Shown here one piece after another: positions 12,241 to 24,335 of a DNA stretch of 64,000 nucleotides. The stretch covers positions 38,130,918 through 38,194,917 of the forward strand of contig CP136062.1 in NCBI GenBank assembly GCA_032622095.1, in the 5' to 3' direction. The stretch comes from Siphonodentalium dalli (lineage: Eukaryota > Mollusca > Scaphopoda > Gadilida > Siphonodentaliidae). Numbering within the stretch: position 1 is the stretch's first letter; every line of letters begins with the position of its first letter. The position numbers and the translations under genes are program-made. The notes beneath the pieces were generated by a model, which was given only the letters and a program-made list of their open reading frames with translations, ran no database searches and was not told where the DNA came from.

Positions 12241-13940
12241 TATATATAGTACATTGTAGCATTCGATGTGTGACGCAGTAATGGGACGTTTCAGCAACGT
12301 CGGCGGGTTCGCTTACATGTGCCGCAACACAGATCAAAGGCTCATCCAAGTTTGAGGTCCACTGTGCGCAGGTCAAAGGCCGATTTCAGGTCTGCTGTGG
12401 CTTCGCATGTAGAGGGTGACTTTACGATATAAAAACATGTTTGTATAATAGCAACCACCCCAGTGGGTGTTTATACCTAAATGCATGTGAATTATGACGT
12501 CATATCATTTTTATATAATTTTTATCGTAAATATCTTGATCGTTTATTATATAACTAAATAAACTTTTCTTTAGTTTAGTAAATTAGTAGAAGCATGTTC
12601 ACGTAAACTGTTAGGTTACGTCATATATGTTGTATCCAAAGCGACGTCATATTGGCACGCGCCTTTTCCCGCGAAAGTTATTGACGTTTTGACAGCGACG
12701 CGACATAGCACACAAAGCAGGCATAATGTTGGCATGGTTCGCTTTTTAGGTTTGGTTGGGTTGACGTTTCATAGTGCATGGCTCCGAGTCCAAGGGTTGT
12801 GGAGGCGAGTACAACTAATATTTCATCCAAATTGAGAATGGGCATATACGTGCCAGTCAAAACATGGCTCCGAGGAGCCACGATCGAAAGGCTGGAAGAT
12901 ACATGTATGAGTACAATATGATAATTATGAGGTAGGCCTACAGACCCAACCCCCCTATCACAAGCAACCAACTTCGTGTACGTAATTGGTTATAAGAAAT
13001 ATTTATAGTTAATTAAATCTTGACGTTCATATAAGTAAACACATATTAGTCTGAGTAGTGCAGGTCGTGACTGCACGGTCGTCCTTTTTACATGGATTTC
13101 AAAGCCATAATTTCTTGTTATATAATTTTTATATATTTCTATATACCATGAGAGAAAGTACCGGGTACGTTTATTTGTGAATTTAACACGTGACTTCCGG
13201 GTGGTGACTGCGCAGAATCCAGCAGAAACTACAGGGTGCTCCGATTTAACGGAGGAATATGCAGACAACAACAACAACTGATCAAATTCATTCCCAGATT
13301 CTAGAATGTACCCGACTTTCAAGTTTACCCTATTCAGTTCTTTCTGAGGATTAATTACAGCCTTTTCATCTGATAAAAATCATTGGTATATCATTAGCAT
13401 AATAATTAATTATCCCCAGTCAAGCGACCGTCCTGTCAGTGTCATCCGGCTTACGGCAGTTACTTGATCGGAATTTACTTCCGTATATCCCATAGACCGA
13501 TAAGGCCTTCACCTTCGCTTCATGGCAAAATTTTTCACAAATGTACGAGTGTACGTAGATTAATTAATCGCTTGATTTCGTGACAATCGACAGTTACTGA
13601 GTTAGGCTTCACTGTAAACTGTTACAGACAACAATGATCAAGATTCCAGAATCATTCAATCAACCAAAAAGTTCGAAGTTCAAAGAAAGATAAAAAAAAT
13701 GAAATTGAAAGTACGAATTCTGTGTTACGTGTAAAATACTGTAAATTGTGATACTAAAATTGTAGTATGTTTCCTAGTTACCATCTTCAACTTCAACTTA
13801 AGTTCAAGGAATTGATATCTGATGAGGATTCTGGCGGTGTTGTGAACACAACAGCACAATGCGTGCTCCTGGAGGCATTTTTCTCCAAATCCAAGATTTT
13901 TTTAAAGCAATAAAGGTAGGTCTGTTTGGTTTAAATTAAA
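12241..13940. other. Spacer without recognised gene
   Basis: Several open frames of 97-110 codons occur on the minus strand (12678-12971 and 12990-13322), but none resembles a known family or has good splice signals. A perfect cAMP-response-type palindrome TGACGTCA lies at 12495-12502, and TGCGCA, an NRF1-like core, occurs near 13207. Neither is tied to an identifiable promoter. Confidence 0.35.
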
Positions 13941-13949
13941 AATTAAATT

Positions 13950-15000
13950 TTGATTATTATTTCATTTAATAATTTTTCATCATTTGACAATTTGTCGTTG
14001 TCATTCGTTGGTCATCAGTGTCACAGTCAGTGTGTTTGTCGTCATTCGTGTTTGGTTGTCGTCTGTCGTTTGTCGTCGTGTTTATTGTTGGTCGTTTGTT
14101 TTCATCCTTTGTTCATTTGTCGTCAGTCGTGGTTTTTGTGGCAATGTAGTGCATTTCGGCCGCAGTGGCAATGCTAACTGCACCGTGGTCAAGTGGAAAC
14201 TTGTTTTGTCCAGCAGGGTACATTATACATGTATCCCGTAGATTTGGACTAGGATTACCAGGCGAAAAAAAAATACATGTACTGTAGGTTACACATAATT
14301 TTGAAACCTGCAGGCCTGGGTCGATGTGTTTGTCATCAAGACATTTTTCGTCGTCGATCATTCGACATCGTGTTCATCTTTGGCTGTTTGTTTTTCGTCA
14401 TCAGTAATTTTTCGTCATCGATTGTTTGACATCGTGTTAGTCGTTGGCCATTTGTTTTTCGTCATCAGTCGGTATTTTACTTCGTTGTTGTTTGTTGCCA
14501 TTTGCCATCGTCATCCTCGTCATTTATCTGTCATTTGCCACCATTCGTCAGCCGGTGTGTTTTTTCGTTGTTTTTCATCATCGGTCATTTGTTCATCGGT
14601 TGTTTTTCGGAAATTCTGTCTGTGTGTGGGACCACTTAACTGCGGTGTGGTTAGCATTGCCACCGCGGCTGAAATGCAACTACACCGCGGCGCCACCGGC
14701 TAACTACAGTTGGGTCGTGATGTAATTGCCATTCGGCATGGTGTATTTGCCACAGTGTACTTTCATCAAACTGAAAAAAGACAATACAAACCAGAAATCT
14801 AACCACGGTGTACATGCCATTCGACCGTGAGGGTAGTTGCCTTTCGGCCGTAGTGAACTTGCCGTTTGGCCGCAGTGTACTTGCCGTTCGGCTTCGGTGC
14901 TCAACTGCAGTTACAAACTCTGACACCACAGCCGAACAGCAAATACACTGCGGTGCCAATGGATACTTGTTTTGTCCAGCGGGGTACGTAACATGTATTG
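13950..15000. repeat. TTCGTC-rich low-complexity region with CCGCGG-type inverted repeats
   Basis: Words such as TTTGTTTTTCGTCATCAGT and GACATCGTGTT recur between 13984 and 14630. They are flanked by an inverted repeat pair (14151-14185 against 14643-14677, both built round TTAGCATTGCCA). Further GGCCGCAGTG and TTGCCGTTCGGC motifs lie at 14820-14900. A direct repeat containing CTTGTTTTGTCCAGC occurs at ~14199 and ~14966. All open frames here are Ser/Val/Phe/Cys-rich products of the repeat and are not called genes. Confidence 0.55.
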
Positions 15001-15004
15001 TATG

Positions 15005-15950
15005 TCTACTTTGATCCCGGAAATGGGCGGGTCCAATTTCATGAGTGACCATGTAGGTATATGCTCATATACTATAGGCATGTGTCTTGACCTCAACCAA
15101 TCGATTGGTACATGTACATGTACATTGTATGCACGGTAGGCTTCTTTCATCCTGGAAACAATATGGGAGGTCTAATTTCACATGCGACTGTCCTTGACAT
15201 TGACCTACCGGTAGCGCACATATACACTCATCGGTTTCTGGACCTCGACTGATCGTTTTTCCACTGACCAGATGCTGTATATTTTGTCCAAACGGAGGCG
15301 ATCATAGAGAAATCCCTAAATAGCGCGGACGAAGTCAGGTACATCATTTGGTCTATTATGTTATATTTTAGAACTTCTGTCTCTGTGTGTTATAGACTTG
15401 AAAACTGCACGACTGATCGGACTTAAATTTGGTATTAATTTACCAAAGGCCTACTTTGATCCCGGGAACTACCGCTATTCTCAAAGTAATTGACCAGAAA
15501 AACGGGGTGATACCCCGGTCATGACCGCGGTGATACCGGTAATAAACGGTAGCGGTATCGAGACGGTCATGGCGTGGAGTTACGGTATTGGGCGATAATG
15601 ATACCGTGGTCTTTTAGCGGGCACCGCATTAATTTTGTTGAATACCGCGGTGATTTTCATGGAACTCTTTTAGGGGAGGTATTTACTCACACATACTTGT
15701 TCGCGTTAACAAGCGGTATCAGTACCGCGGTATTGGAGGATACCATGGTATAGTACCGCCATATTAACGGGTGACACCACGTTATTGGTGGTCAATTACT
15801 TTAAGTATAGCGGTATATGGGTGGGTCCAATTTCATATGCGACTGTGTCCTTGACTGCGACCTCGATATATACTCATACATTGTACATGTATACCGGTTG
15901 GCAACGTTGTTCCCTAAAGAGCCCGGATGAAGTCAGGCACATCAGCTAAG
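15005..15950. repeat. Three degenerate copies of a ~200-450-bp repeat
   Basis: The series CTACTTTGATCCCGG, GGGTCCAATTTCAT, GCGACTGTGTCCTTGAC and ACTCATA recurs starting near 15007, 15140 and 15450. The last two copies both end in a segment containing GACGAAGTCAGG or GATGAAGTCAGG. The third copy is interrupted by the small element at 15472-15813, and the other two show the uninterrupted arrangement. Confidence 0.55.
15472..15813. mobile_element. 342-bp MITE with TA target duplication
   Basis: The termini CCGCTATTCTCAAAGTAATT and, inverted, CCGCTATACTTAAAGTAATT form ~25-bp terminal inverted repeats flanked by TA on both sides. The interior repeats ACCGCGGTAT-like palindromic words many times. 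Paralogous repeat copies nearby lack this segment. A TA duplication suggests the Tc1/mariner group, but no transposase is present. Confidence 0.6.
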
Positions 15951-16577
15951 TGTACCGGTACAGACTTTCATTTTTGAGGCGCGCGATCGCTCTTGCGCAC
16001 CATCGCACAGCTAAAACTGAAAACCAGCGAGCGATCGATTGCGCACCTAGGCCAAATACAGAGAGCGAACCTGATAACGCTATTATTAGTGTCTACCCAG
16101 ACGAGGTCACACGGTGTGACGTGTCAAATGTACTATCTGTCTGAGACTGAATGAATCGAAGCTAAAAATACATTTCTATGTACCGGTATGGCTTATGACG
16201 TCACATAAATTCCTCGAAAATCAAAGCGAGAGCACGTGGCTGGGAGATGTTGATATTTATTCTGTCAGCTTGGAATCTGAGTATTAAATTGATTCCTTAT
16301 TAATAATTATGAATTACATTTAATATAGGAGCATGTAGAATATAAAACATAGTGTGTAACATTCACTTGTGCTTATGGATAGTGGATTAAGCAGTGTTAA
16401 ACCATCAAAGAGATTCACTGGACATCGATCGTGAGTAAACAAATTCAATTTACGTGGCATTTATGAATGTATTTCCGCTGTTTATTTTATCTTGATAGAA
16501 ACCGCGCGCCTGGCCAAAACCCAGCGAGCGGGACTCTGCGCGCCTACATTTTCTAAAAATGAAAGTCTGCCGGTACA
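15951..16577. mobile_element. ~627-bp inverted-repeat element
   Basis: The left end TGTACCGGTACAGACTTTCA matches the complement of the right end, TGTACCGGCAGACTTTCATT, continuing through TTTTT and a GGCGCGC block on both sides. Beneath the ends, each arm holds repeated GCGAGCG and GCGCGC words. The interior is AT-rich and non-coding. No clear target duplication was found. Confidence 0.5.
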
Positions 16578-17245
16578 TGTGTACATGTACATACATGTAT
16601 GTACATGTAATAAGTAATAATTTAGAAATAACAGTTACCAAATTATGAAAATTTCCTCAAAAATATCCTAATAGTATACCGTACATGTAGAATAATGAAA
16701 TATATTAAGAATGCGTTATTTTCCGCAAAACACTTTGTGTGAGCGGAGCGTTTGTATATATACAGCATGTAAATAGTGAGCGATAAGCAAAACACTGTGG
16801 CGATTGATTAGGTTGAGAGTGATTCATGGTAACCCATTCAACACCAAAATCTGAGATTTAGCTTATTAAATGGCTATACCGGTAATGCGGTATGTTGTAA
16901 ATAAGTTCATGATTCCACTGAATTGTAGGGGCTATGAATCATTGCTCCCTTATCGTAGCGAAAATTTGATATAACCCTTTCTTTACTAAATGGATTCTCC
17001 CACCAAGTAAAAAAGAATTTATTTGAATGATCTATTATTCATTCAGAGGGTTGTTCAGGAAATGCAAGCAGATGACAACAGATAAGACATACATGTACAT
17101 GTGTAGAAGGATAGATCTATTAATTGGTTGGAAATGTTCAGAAAAGTTCAACAAACGACTTTATCTGAACACTTCCCACAACATCTACTTGTCAATAAGC
17201 ATTTAGTAAAGGAAGGGTTAATATATGATTCTCAATAGAACTAGA
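16578..17245. other. Spacer with ACATGT microsatellite
   Basis: Short runs of (ACATGT) occur at 16570-16610 and near 17093. Otherwise this is AT-rich sequence with no recognised gene. Confidence 0.4.
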
Positions 17246-17400
17246 GGTGGGCGGTCCCCAAGTCTGAATTTAGTGTGGCTGACATTTGCGGAATGAGGTC
17301 CCCAGAGGGCTAGCATCACCAAATTCACCCTCTGGGAACCTCATTCAGCTTAGGCCTCTCTGTATGGGAGGCATTGGATCAGATTCCACAGTTAAAGATG
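17246..17400 (+). mobile_element. Partial copy, GAATGAGGTCCCC hairpin-capped family
   Basis: The stretch contains GCTGACATTTGCGGAATGAG, then CCCCAGAGGG, and the inverted CCCTCTGGGAACCTCATTC, followed by the family's internal start (TTAGGCCTC, GATCAGATT, GGTGATGTTCA). It corresponds to the left ~40% of the full elements at 25283-25714 and 55034-55480. The right hairpin is missing. Confidence 0.65.
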
Positions 17401-18384
17401 GTGATGTTCAGCCATTAATTACTTTGATTATGCGATTTAACTTGGATTAAATTAAATTTTAATTGGAAATACCCATGATCAGTGTGTTGGTGAACTGCTT
17501 GGTGAAGTTTCAAGCACCATACATCTATAAAATTTCTTTGTTGATGTCAAATGATCCAATATTCCCAATATTCAATAAATTGTTACCTACAAAACTTGAA
17601 AATATAAGGGTACATGTAACATAACTTGCTGAATGCTGATATAAGCCCAAGTTGCCAGGAAATGATATGGGGGTCATTGGTTCATTTCTTTCACCTTTCA
17701 TATGCTTCAGAACAACCAGACAGCCCCCATTTTCGGTTTACTTTAAAAAGTACCCCCAATAGTCACAAGGGGGTACCCACCCCCTCACTCAAACCTATCA
17801 CCTCTGTCCCCCAAATTAGCATAATCTAAAGGCGTGAAATAACGGTGGCATTTCTAAAAAAAATTCATATACATGTATATGCAGTGGGGGTCTACTCGGT
17901 GTTGAGTGTTTTGCTTATCGCATACTCTTTACTTACATGTACATGTACTGTTTGTTTACATAAGATGACGTTTGCTTACATACATGTAACACAAAGTACT
18001 AACATAACAACATGCTGAAATTAATGTGATACATGTATTTATGATTGGTATAAGAACAAAGTTTGTTTATAATATTAATTCTGCTTATGGCGGTTTTAAC
18101 GGATGTGACTGTTTTAACAGCTATACCCAGCGCCAACACTTACCCAATCTTTAAAAAGATCCTCATGGACATATATCATAATTTTCTTCAACATCTGGTG
18201 TGACAACCCGCTAATACCTGTAGGGCTGTAGACCGTGTATCATAACCTAACGGCATGTATCGTAACTCCACCGCAGTGACAGTTTCCATACTGCTGTCAT
18301 TGCCAATTCATTAAAAGCGACACATCACATATTCATTATTAGCTCAACGACGTCCATGTGTGCGTGTGTGTGTCCGTCAACAAT
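17401..18384. other. AT-rich spacer
   Basis: No gene recognised. A Ser/Pro-rich 67-codon open frame at 17626-17829 lacks splice or family support. ACATGT runs lie near 17870-17950. Confidence 0.35.
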
Positions 18385-21300
18385 TTTCTTTGGTGCGGGC
18401 TACAGGTCGTACCTTTGGTCTGATCTTTATAACATCTGTCATGAATGTTGACATTGACATGTAGATGGGAACAAGTCATTTTGGGGTCATTGGCCAAAAA
18501 ACATGGCGGCCGACAGCCATCTTGGATTTCAAAATTAAATCGATTGGCGCGGTCTACATGTCTTACTGTTTATCTGATCATCATGAAATTTGTCATGGAT
18601 ATTAACGAGTCATTTTGGGGTCGTTCCACCAAAAAACATGGCCGCCAGCAGCCATCTTTGATTTTACTCTTTGCATGACTAAATCCTTTGGCGCCGCTAC
18701 AGGTCGTAGCGGTGGTAGGATCTTCATGAAATTTGTCATGGATGTTAACAATAACATGTAGATTGGAAAGAATCCTTTTGGGGTCATTCAGCCAAAACTC
18801 ATGGCCGCCAGCAGCCATCTTGGATTTCACTCTTTGTATGACTAAATCCTTTGGCACAGGCGACAGGTCGTACCTTTGGTCAGATCATTATGAAATTTGT
18901 CATGAATGTTGACATTGACATGTAGATGGGAACGAGTCATTTTGGGGTCATTCGGCCAAAAAACATGGCCACTGGCAGCCATCTTGGATTTCAAAATTAA
19001 ATCGATTCGCGTGGTCTACAGGTCATACTGTTTGTCTGATTATCATGAAATTTGTCATGGATGTTAATAATGACAGGCAGATGGGAAACGAGCCATTTTG
19101 GGGTCGTTCGGCCAAAAAACATGGCCGCCAGCAGCCATCTTGGATTTTACTCTTTGCATGACTAAATCCTCTGGCGCGGGCTACAGGTCGTAGCTTTGGT
19201 CGGATCTTCATGAAATTTGTCATTGGTGTTAACAATGACATGTAGATGGGAACGAGCTGTTTTGTGGTCATTCGGCCAAAATACATCTTGGATTTTACTC
19301 TTTGCTTGACTAAATCCTTCAGCACAGGCTCTAGGTTGTACATTTGGTCAGATTATTATGATATTTGTCATGGCTATTGACATTGACATGTAGATGTGAA
19401 CGAGTCATTTTGGGGTAGTTTGACACAAAAACATGGCCACCAGCAGCCATCTTGGATTTTACTCTTTGCATGACTAAATCCTTTGGCGCTGGCTACAGGT
19501 CGTACCTTTGGTCTGATCTTTATGAAATTTGTCCTGAGTGTTGACATTGACATGTAGATGTGAACGAGTCATTTTGGGGTCATTCGGCAAAAAAACATGG
19601 CTGCCAGCAGCCATCTTGGATTTCAAAATCCAATCCATTTGCATGGGCTACAGGTCGTACTGCTTGTCTGATCATCATGCAATTTTGCATGATGTTAATA
19701 TTGACATGTAGATGGGAACGAGTCATTCTGGGGTTGTTATGGCCGCCAGCAGCCATCTTAGATTTTACTCTTTGCATGACTAAATCCTTTGGCGCGGGCT
19801 ACAGGTCGTGGCTTTGGTCAGATCTTCATGAAATTTGTCATGGATGTTAACAATGACATGTAGATGGGAACAAGTCGTTTTGGCCAAAAAACATTGCCGC
19901 CCAGCAGCCAATTTGGATTTTACTCTTTGCATGACTAAATCCTTTGGCACAGGCTACAGGTCCTTACTTTGGTCAGATCATTATGAAATTTGTCATGAAT
20001 GTTGACATTGACATGTAGATGAGAATGAGTCATTTTGAGGTCATTTGGCCAAAAAACATGGCCGCTGGCAGCCATCTTTGATATCAAAATTAAATCGATT
20101 GGCGCGGTCTACAGGTCGTACTGTTCATCTGATTATCATGAAATTTGTCATGGATGTTAATAATGACAGGCTGATGGGAACGAGTCATTTTGGGGTAGTT
20201 TGGTAAAAAAACATGGCTGTCATGAGCATCTTGGATTTTACTCTTTCCATGACTAAATCCTTTGGCGCGGGCTGCAGGTCGTAGCTTTGGTCGGATCTTC
20301 ATGAAATTTGTCATGGCTGTTGACCTTGACATGCAAATGGGAATGAGTCCTTTTGGGGTCATTCGGCCAAAAGACATGACCGCCAGCAGCCATCTTGGAT
20401 TTTACTCTTTGCATAACTAAATCCTTTGGCACAGGCTACAGGTCCTTACTTGGTCAGATCATTATGAAATTTGTCATGAATGTTGACGTTGACATGTGGA
20501 TGGGAGTGAGACATTTTGGGGTCATTTGGCCAGAAAACATGGCCGCTGGCAGCCATCTTTGTCTCTTTGATTTCAAAATTAAATCGATTGGCGCAGTCTA
20601 CATGTCGTACTGTTCGTCTGATTATCATGAAATTTGTCATGGATGTTAATAATGACAGGTTGATGGGAATGAGTCATTTTGGGGTAGTTCGACCAAAAAA
20701 CATGGCCGTCATGAGCATCTTGGATTTTACTCTTTGCATGACTAAATCCTTCGGCACAGGCTCTAGGTCGTACCTTTGGTCAGATCATTATGATATTTGT
20801 CATGGCTATTGACATGTACAATGTAGATGGGAACGAGTCATTTTGGGGTCGTTTGACCCAAAAACATGGCCGTCAGCGGTCATCTTGGATTTCAAAATTC
20901 ATTCATTAGCACGGGCCACAGGTCGTATATTTTGTCGGATCATTATTAAATTTGTCATGGATGTTAAAATTGACATGTAGATGGGAAATGAGTAAGTTTG
21001 GGGTTGTTCGGCCAAAAACATGGCCGCCAGCAGCCATCTTGGATTATACTCTTTGCATGACTAAATTCTTTGTCAAGGGCTATTGTCGAATCTTTGGTCC
21101 AATCATCATGAGATTTGTCATGGATGTTAACAATTACATGTAGATGGGAAAAGATTCATTTTGAATTGAACCAAGAAACCTGGTCGCCAGCAGCCATCTT
21201 GTATTTTACTCTTTACACGAATAAATCCTTTGACACGGGCTACAGGTCGTATCTTTTGTCGGATCATCATGAAATTTGTGAAGGATGTTAACAATGACAT

Positions 21301-21400
21301 GTAAATAGGAAGGAGTCTTTTTTGGGTCATTTGGCAAAAAAACGATGGCTGTCGAGGCCATCTTGGATTTTAATCTTTGCATAACTAGGCCTTTCAACTT
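18385..21400. repeat. ~160-bp satellite array, ~19 monomers, with trimeric higher-order pattern
   Basis: Each monomer contains the series CTACAGGTCGTA, GATCATCATGAAATTTGTCA, GACATGTAGATGGGAA, CATTTTGGGGTC, AAACATGGCCGCC and AGCAGCCATCTTGGAT. Two monomer classes differ after CATCTTGGAT: alpha continues TTTACTCTTTGCATGACTAA, while beta continues TTCAAAATTAAATCGATT. Betas at about 18525, 18985, 19620, 20075 and 20570 are followed by an alpha with GCGGGCTACAGG and then an alpha with CACAGGC, giving a ~460-500-bp trimer. A further beta lies near 20890. The many 60-108-codon open frames are repeat translations. Confidence 0.85.
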
Positions 21401-21721
21401 TCCACATTCCTAATCGCTCCATTAACTGTAACACATGAAATTATGCCCTTTCCTCGTTGAGCTACAGTGTCATTGACACTTTCATAATTACATTTCAGTC
21501 AATTCACATTTTCAGCTGCATATACATGTATACCGTTATGTGAACCAATTTCATCATTACAGAAATTGCAAATTCATCGTTGATTCCATCATCTCAACAT
21601 TTCATTAAAGTGAGACTTGATGTTCACACATCGATTCATTCAGGCAACATTTTTTTTCCATTTCTACACTGGTCATTGCATTGATCGTCTTCAATGGGGA
21701 TAATCTATAATTATATATGTA

Positions 21722-22466
21722 TACTAGAAGGTGACCCGACTTCGTCCGGGGTTTGACCTTGAATTGTCTATTTTGAAGGCCAAGGTCAAGTGGGGTCACG
21801 ATTTGACCCGTCCAAAACACTGCCCGAACAAAAGTACCCGACAAAAGTACCCGTCGAAATCCATCCGGTTTTACCCGATTTGACCTTTTAACCCGATTTG
21901 ATTTCCACTCAAGTATATAAACGCGCCACATTTACACACGTAAAGATAAATTATCATCGGTGCCCGAGATATCGCCAAGACGTCTGAAACAGTCAAATGC
22001 ATCGGCCGGTTGAGCGTTAACGTGATCTAACGTTATGAACTCTAACGACGTCATAGAAGTTACGCATTGTTTTTACCCTGATAGAAGATCGTACCACTTA
22101 AATTCTTCTTAATAATTGAGGCAGATAACTAAAACGGATACATACATATTATATATCGTTGGAAAGATGAAGCCACACAGATTCTAACCGTGCAAATTAT
22201 ATGACTGGCAATTTATTATTCGCGCTATATCGAATCGATTTGTGAGCACCGAACTGAAATATATTAGCGCAAAACGGCGTAAAAACAGATTTGACCGCGG
22301 CACGTGAAAAGTTGACCTCGGATCTGAAAATCAATAGGCCTATGTTGCTCGTGGCCCGAAAATACCCCCAAATACCAAATTTCATCGAAATTGGCTTAGC
22401 CGTTTTTGAGTCCATCGATTACAAACACACAAACAAACAGATCTTCCAAAATATATAATAGATCAT
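21722..22466. mobile_element. Dispersed repeat, 5' ACTAG...CCCGACTTCGTCCGGG, 3' AAATATATAATAGAT (copy 1)
   Basis: The left end reads ACTAGAAGGTGACCCGACTT followed by CGTCCGGGG. The right end reads CAGATCTTCCAAAATATATA then ATAGAT. Repeated GGTCAAGGTCA-like and TTTGACCTTGA words fill the left part. The same ends recur at 37787-38395. The layout of a fixed 3' tail and variable interior suggests a non-LTR-mobilised repeat (SINE or LINE tail). The class is inferred. Confidence 0.6.
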
Positions 22467-22825
22467 CGTTAACTATTAACGTGACATTTCTCTTCCTCCC
22501 AATCGATATTGCATTAAAATGACGCTTCATATTCATTTAATACACTTCATTCAATAATTTCTGTTTCTACATCACTTATTGCATTGATTGCCTTCAGGTA
22601 AGGTAAGCTATGTCTGACTCAAATATTAAAGTGACGCATCATATTCACTACATTTTATTCAATAATTTCTTTTTCTACATAGTTTACATGTATTGCATTG
22701 ATTGCCTGCAGCTAAGGTAATCTATGTCCGACTCAAATAATACAAATATTAGAGGCATTCCATTTCCATCCATTAATTCTAAGGAAACTTCTGCTGTGAT
22801 ATATATATATATGTATATATACATA

Positions 22826-23375
22826 CAGGGTACTACATGTGCTACACCACTCGGAGAAATGTCTGTGTCATCACACTAAAATACCATGTTAGAACTTGAA
22901 TTGATATATTCGTAATCGTATATAGTCACCAATAACCGGGTTACTACCGTAGTACCTGACATTGCCCATCTAGTGAACTATTCAAACCCAAACAGGCCTG
23001 GTTGATTTCGCTGTGGGATGATGGTTCACTTCCATCCTCAAGCTACGGTACTTATGCCATTTCATGGCATAATTCTGTTCTGACGTGCAGGGGTAGATAT
23101 GCTTGAGGCCCCACCACAGTTCAATTCGCACCAGGTTCTCAGCTATTATTATCTTATGTTCGAACTTTACTCATATGTTTGGACTGTTCATTACCATGAT
23201 TTTAATGCTGGGTTTTAATAGTTCACTAGATTCACAATGTCCGTTACTACGGTAGTAACCCGGCTATTGGTGACTATATACGATTACGAATATATTAATC
23301 CAAGTTCTAGCATGGTATTTGTGTGACGACACAGACATTTCTCCGAGTGGTGTAGCACATGTAGTACCTACCCTG
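22826..23375. mobile_element. 550-bp MITE with ~170-bp terminal inverted repeats and TA duplication
   Basis: Arms 22826-22995 and ~23210-23375 are inverted copies: both contain ACATGTGCTACACCACTCGG, GAGAAATGTCTGTGTC and GGTTACTACCGTAGTA. The left tip is CAGGGTA, the right tip is its complement, and both are flanked by TA (22824-22825 and 23376-23377). The ~215-bp centre is unrelated sequence and nothing is coding. TA duplication and a CAGGG tip fit a Tc1/mariner-type non-autonomous element. Confidence 0.75.
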
Positions 23376-23800
23376 TATGGTACATCCTATAATTATTGTA
23401 ACATTGAACTTAATGATCAACTTGGTGGTTGCTCCATTACGTGTCACGTACGATCATATTATAGTACATTGTAGGATTCTACCCCATCTGATGGGGGTGC
23501 GCGGACAAGTCATCGGCGGAATTTACTCATACCATACCATATGGCGTATTGTTGAGTGTATTTGAGCAAAAAAGCTGTAGCCGGCTGTGACTTATAAGAC
23601 ATGCACAGTAGGAAGCTACAGCGGCCAGGGAAATGAGCATAGTTCTAATGATGTTTTCTATGGAGTGGTACGATCAATTTCTTTGAATTTTTCGGTGATT
23701 TTTTAGTGGAATGCTAAATTCCCCATGTTGGCATATAGCCTAAGAACTAACTTATAACTTTGTCGCACTCAAACAAATCCAAAAGGTGTGACTGTCCCAA
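23376..23800. other. Spacer
   Basis: No gene or repeat structure recognised; moderately AT-rich sequence. Confidence 0.3.
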
Positions 23801-24335
23801 TGGGACTAAGGATACCCCCCTGTGTTTTTAAAATACTAAGATGTTTCACATGTGAGTAAACATTTAGTTAAAATTATAAAATAACAGTTCCCATTGCAGG
23901 TGCACAAACCTAACCGTAATCTTAAACCTATTGACCGAAAAATGTAGGAATAAAAGCTCCGACAAAATTATGCAAGTCGAAAAAGGGGAATAACTCCACA
24001 TTCTCATGGTACTAAATATCAGTGCCAAGATTTAAAAATATTGACCTAAAAATATAGAAATAAAAATTAGGCAAGTTGCAAAAAAAATTATAAGTCGGAA
24101 AATGGGGATAACTCCACCAAAAAATGTCGGACAGACGTCATAATCGCAGGTGCACAGGTTCCCATGGTACTAAATATTTGTGCCAAGTTAAAAAAAACGA
24201 GACAGTCAATGACTGTGGGGTCGCTCACCAGACTGCAAAGACTGATAAGACTGGGACTCTAGAGACCACAACAGTCAGAACTGCTCATAATCACTTTAAA
24301 AGAAGTAGATATCTAAAGAGTTAAATCTAAAAAAA
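23800..24335. repeat. Dispersed repeat containing AAATGTAGGAATAAAAGCT (partial copy)
   Basis: The words ATGTAGGAATAAAAGCT, AAGTCGAAAAAGGGGAATAA, CTCCACCAAAAAATGTC and CATAATCGCAGGTGCACAGG recur in the same order at ~27000-27275. There the copy continues into GATGGACGGATGACGAGC and CTTTGTTGTGGGGGTATAA. The copy here is truncated and internally rearranged. Confidence 0.5.

Noticed and set aside
12495-12502. CRE palindrome TGACGTCA as a promoter
   Set aside because: A single 8-bp match with no neighbouring first exon or other promoter element is expected by chance in this much sequence.
15950-16144. 64-codon plus-strand frame
   Set aside because: It lies in the arm of an inverted-repeat element and is explained by that structure.
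18445-21330. Many 60-108-codon frames on both strands
   Set aside because: All are repeat translations within the ~160-bp satellite and recur with the monomer.
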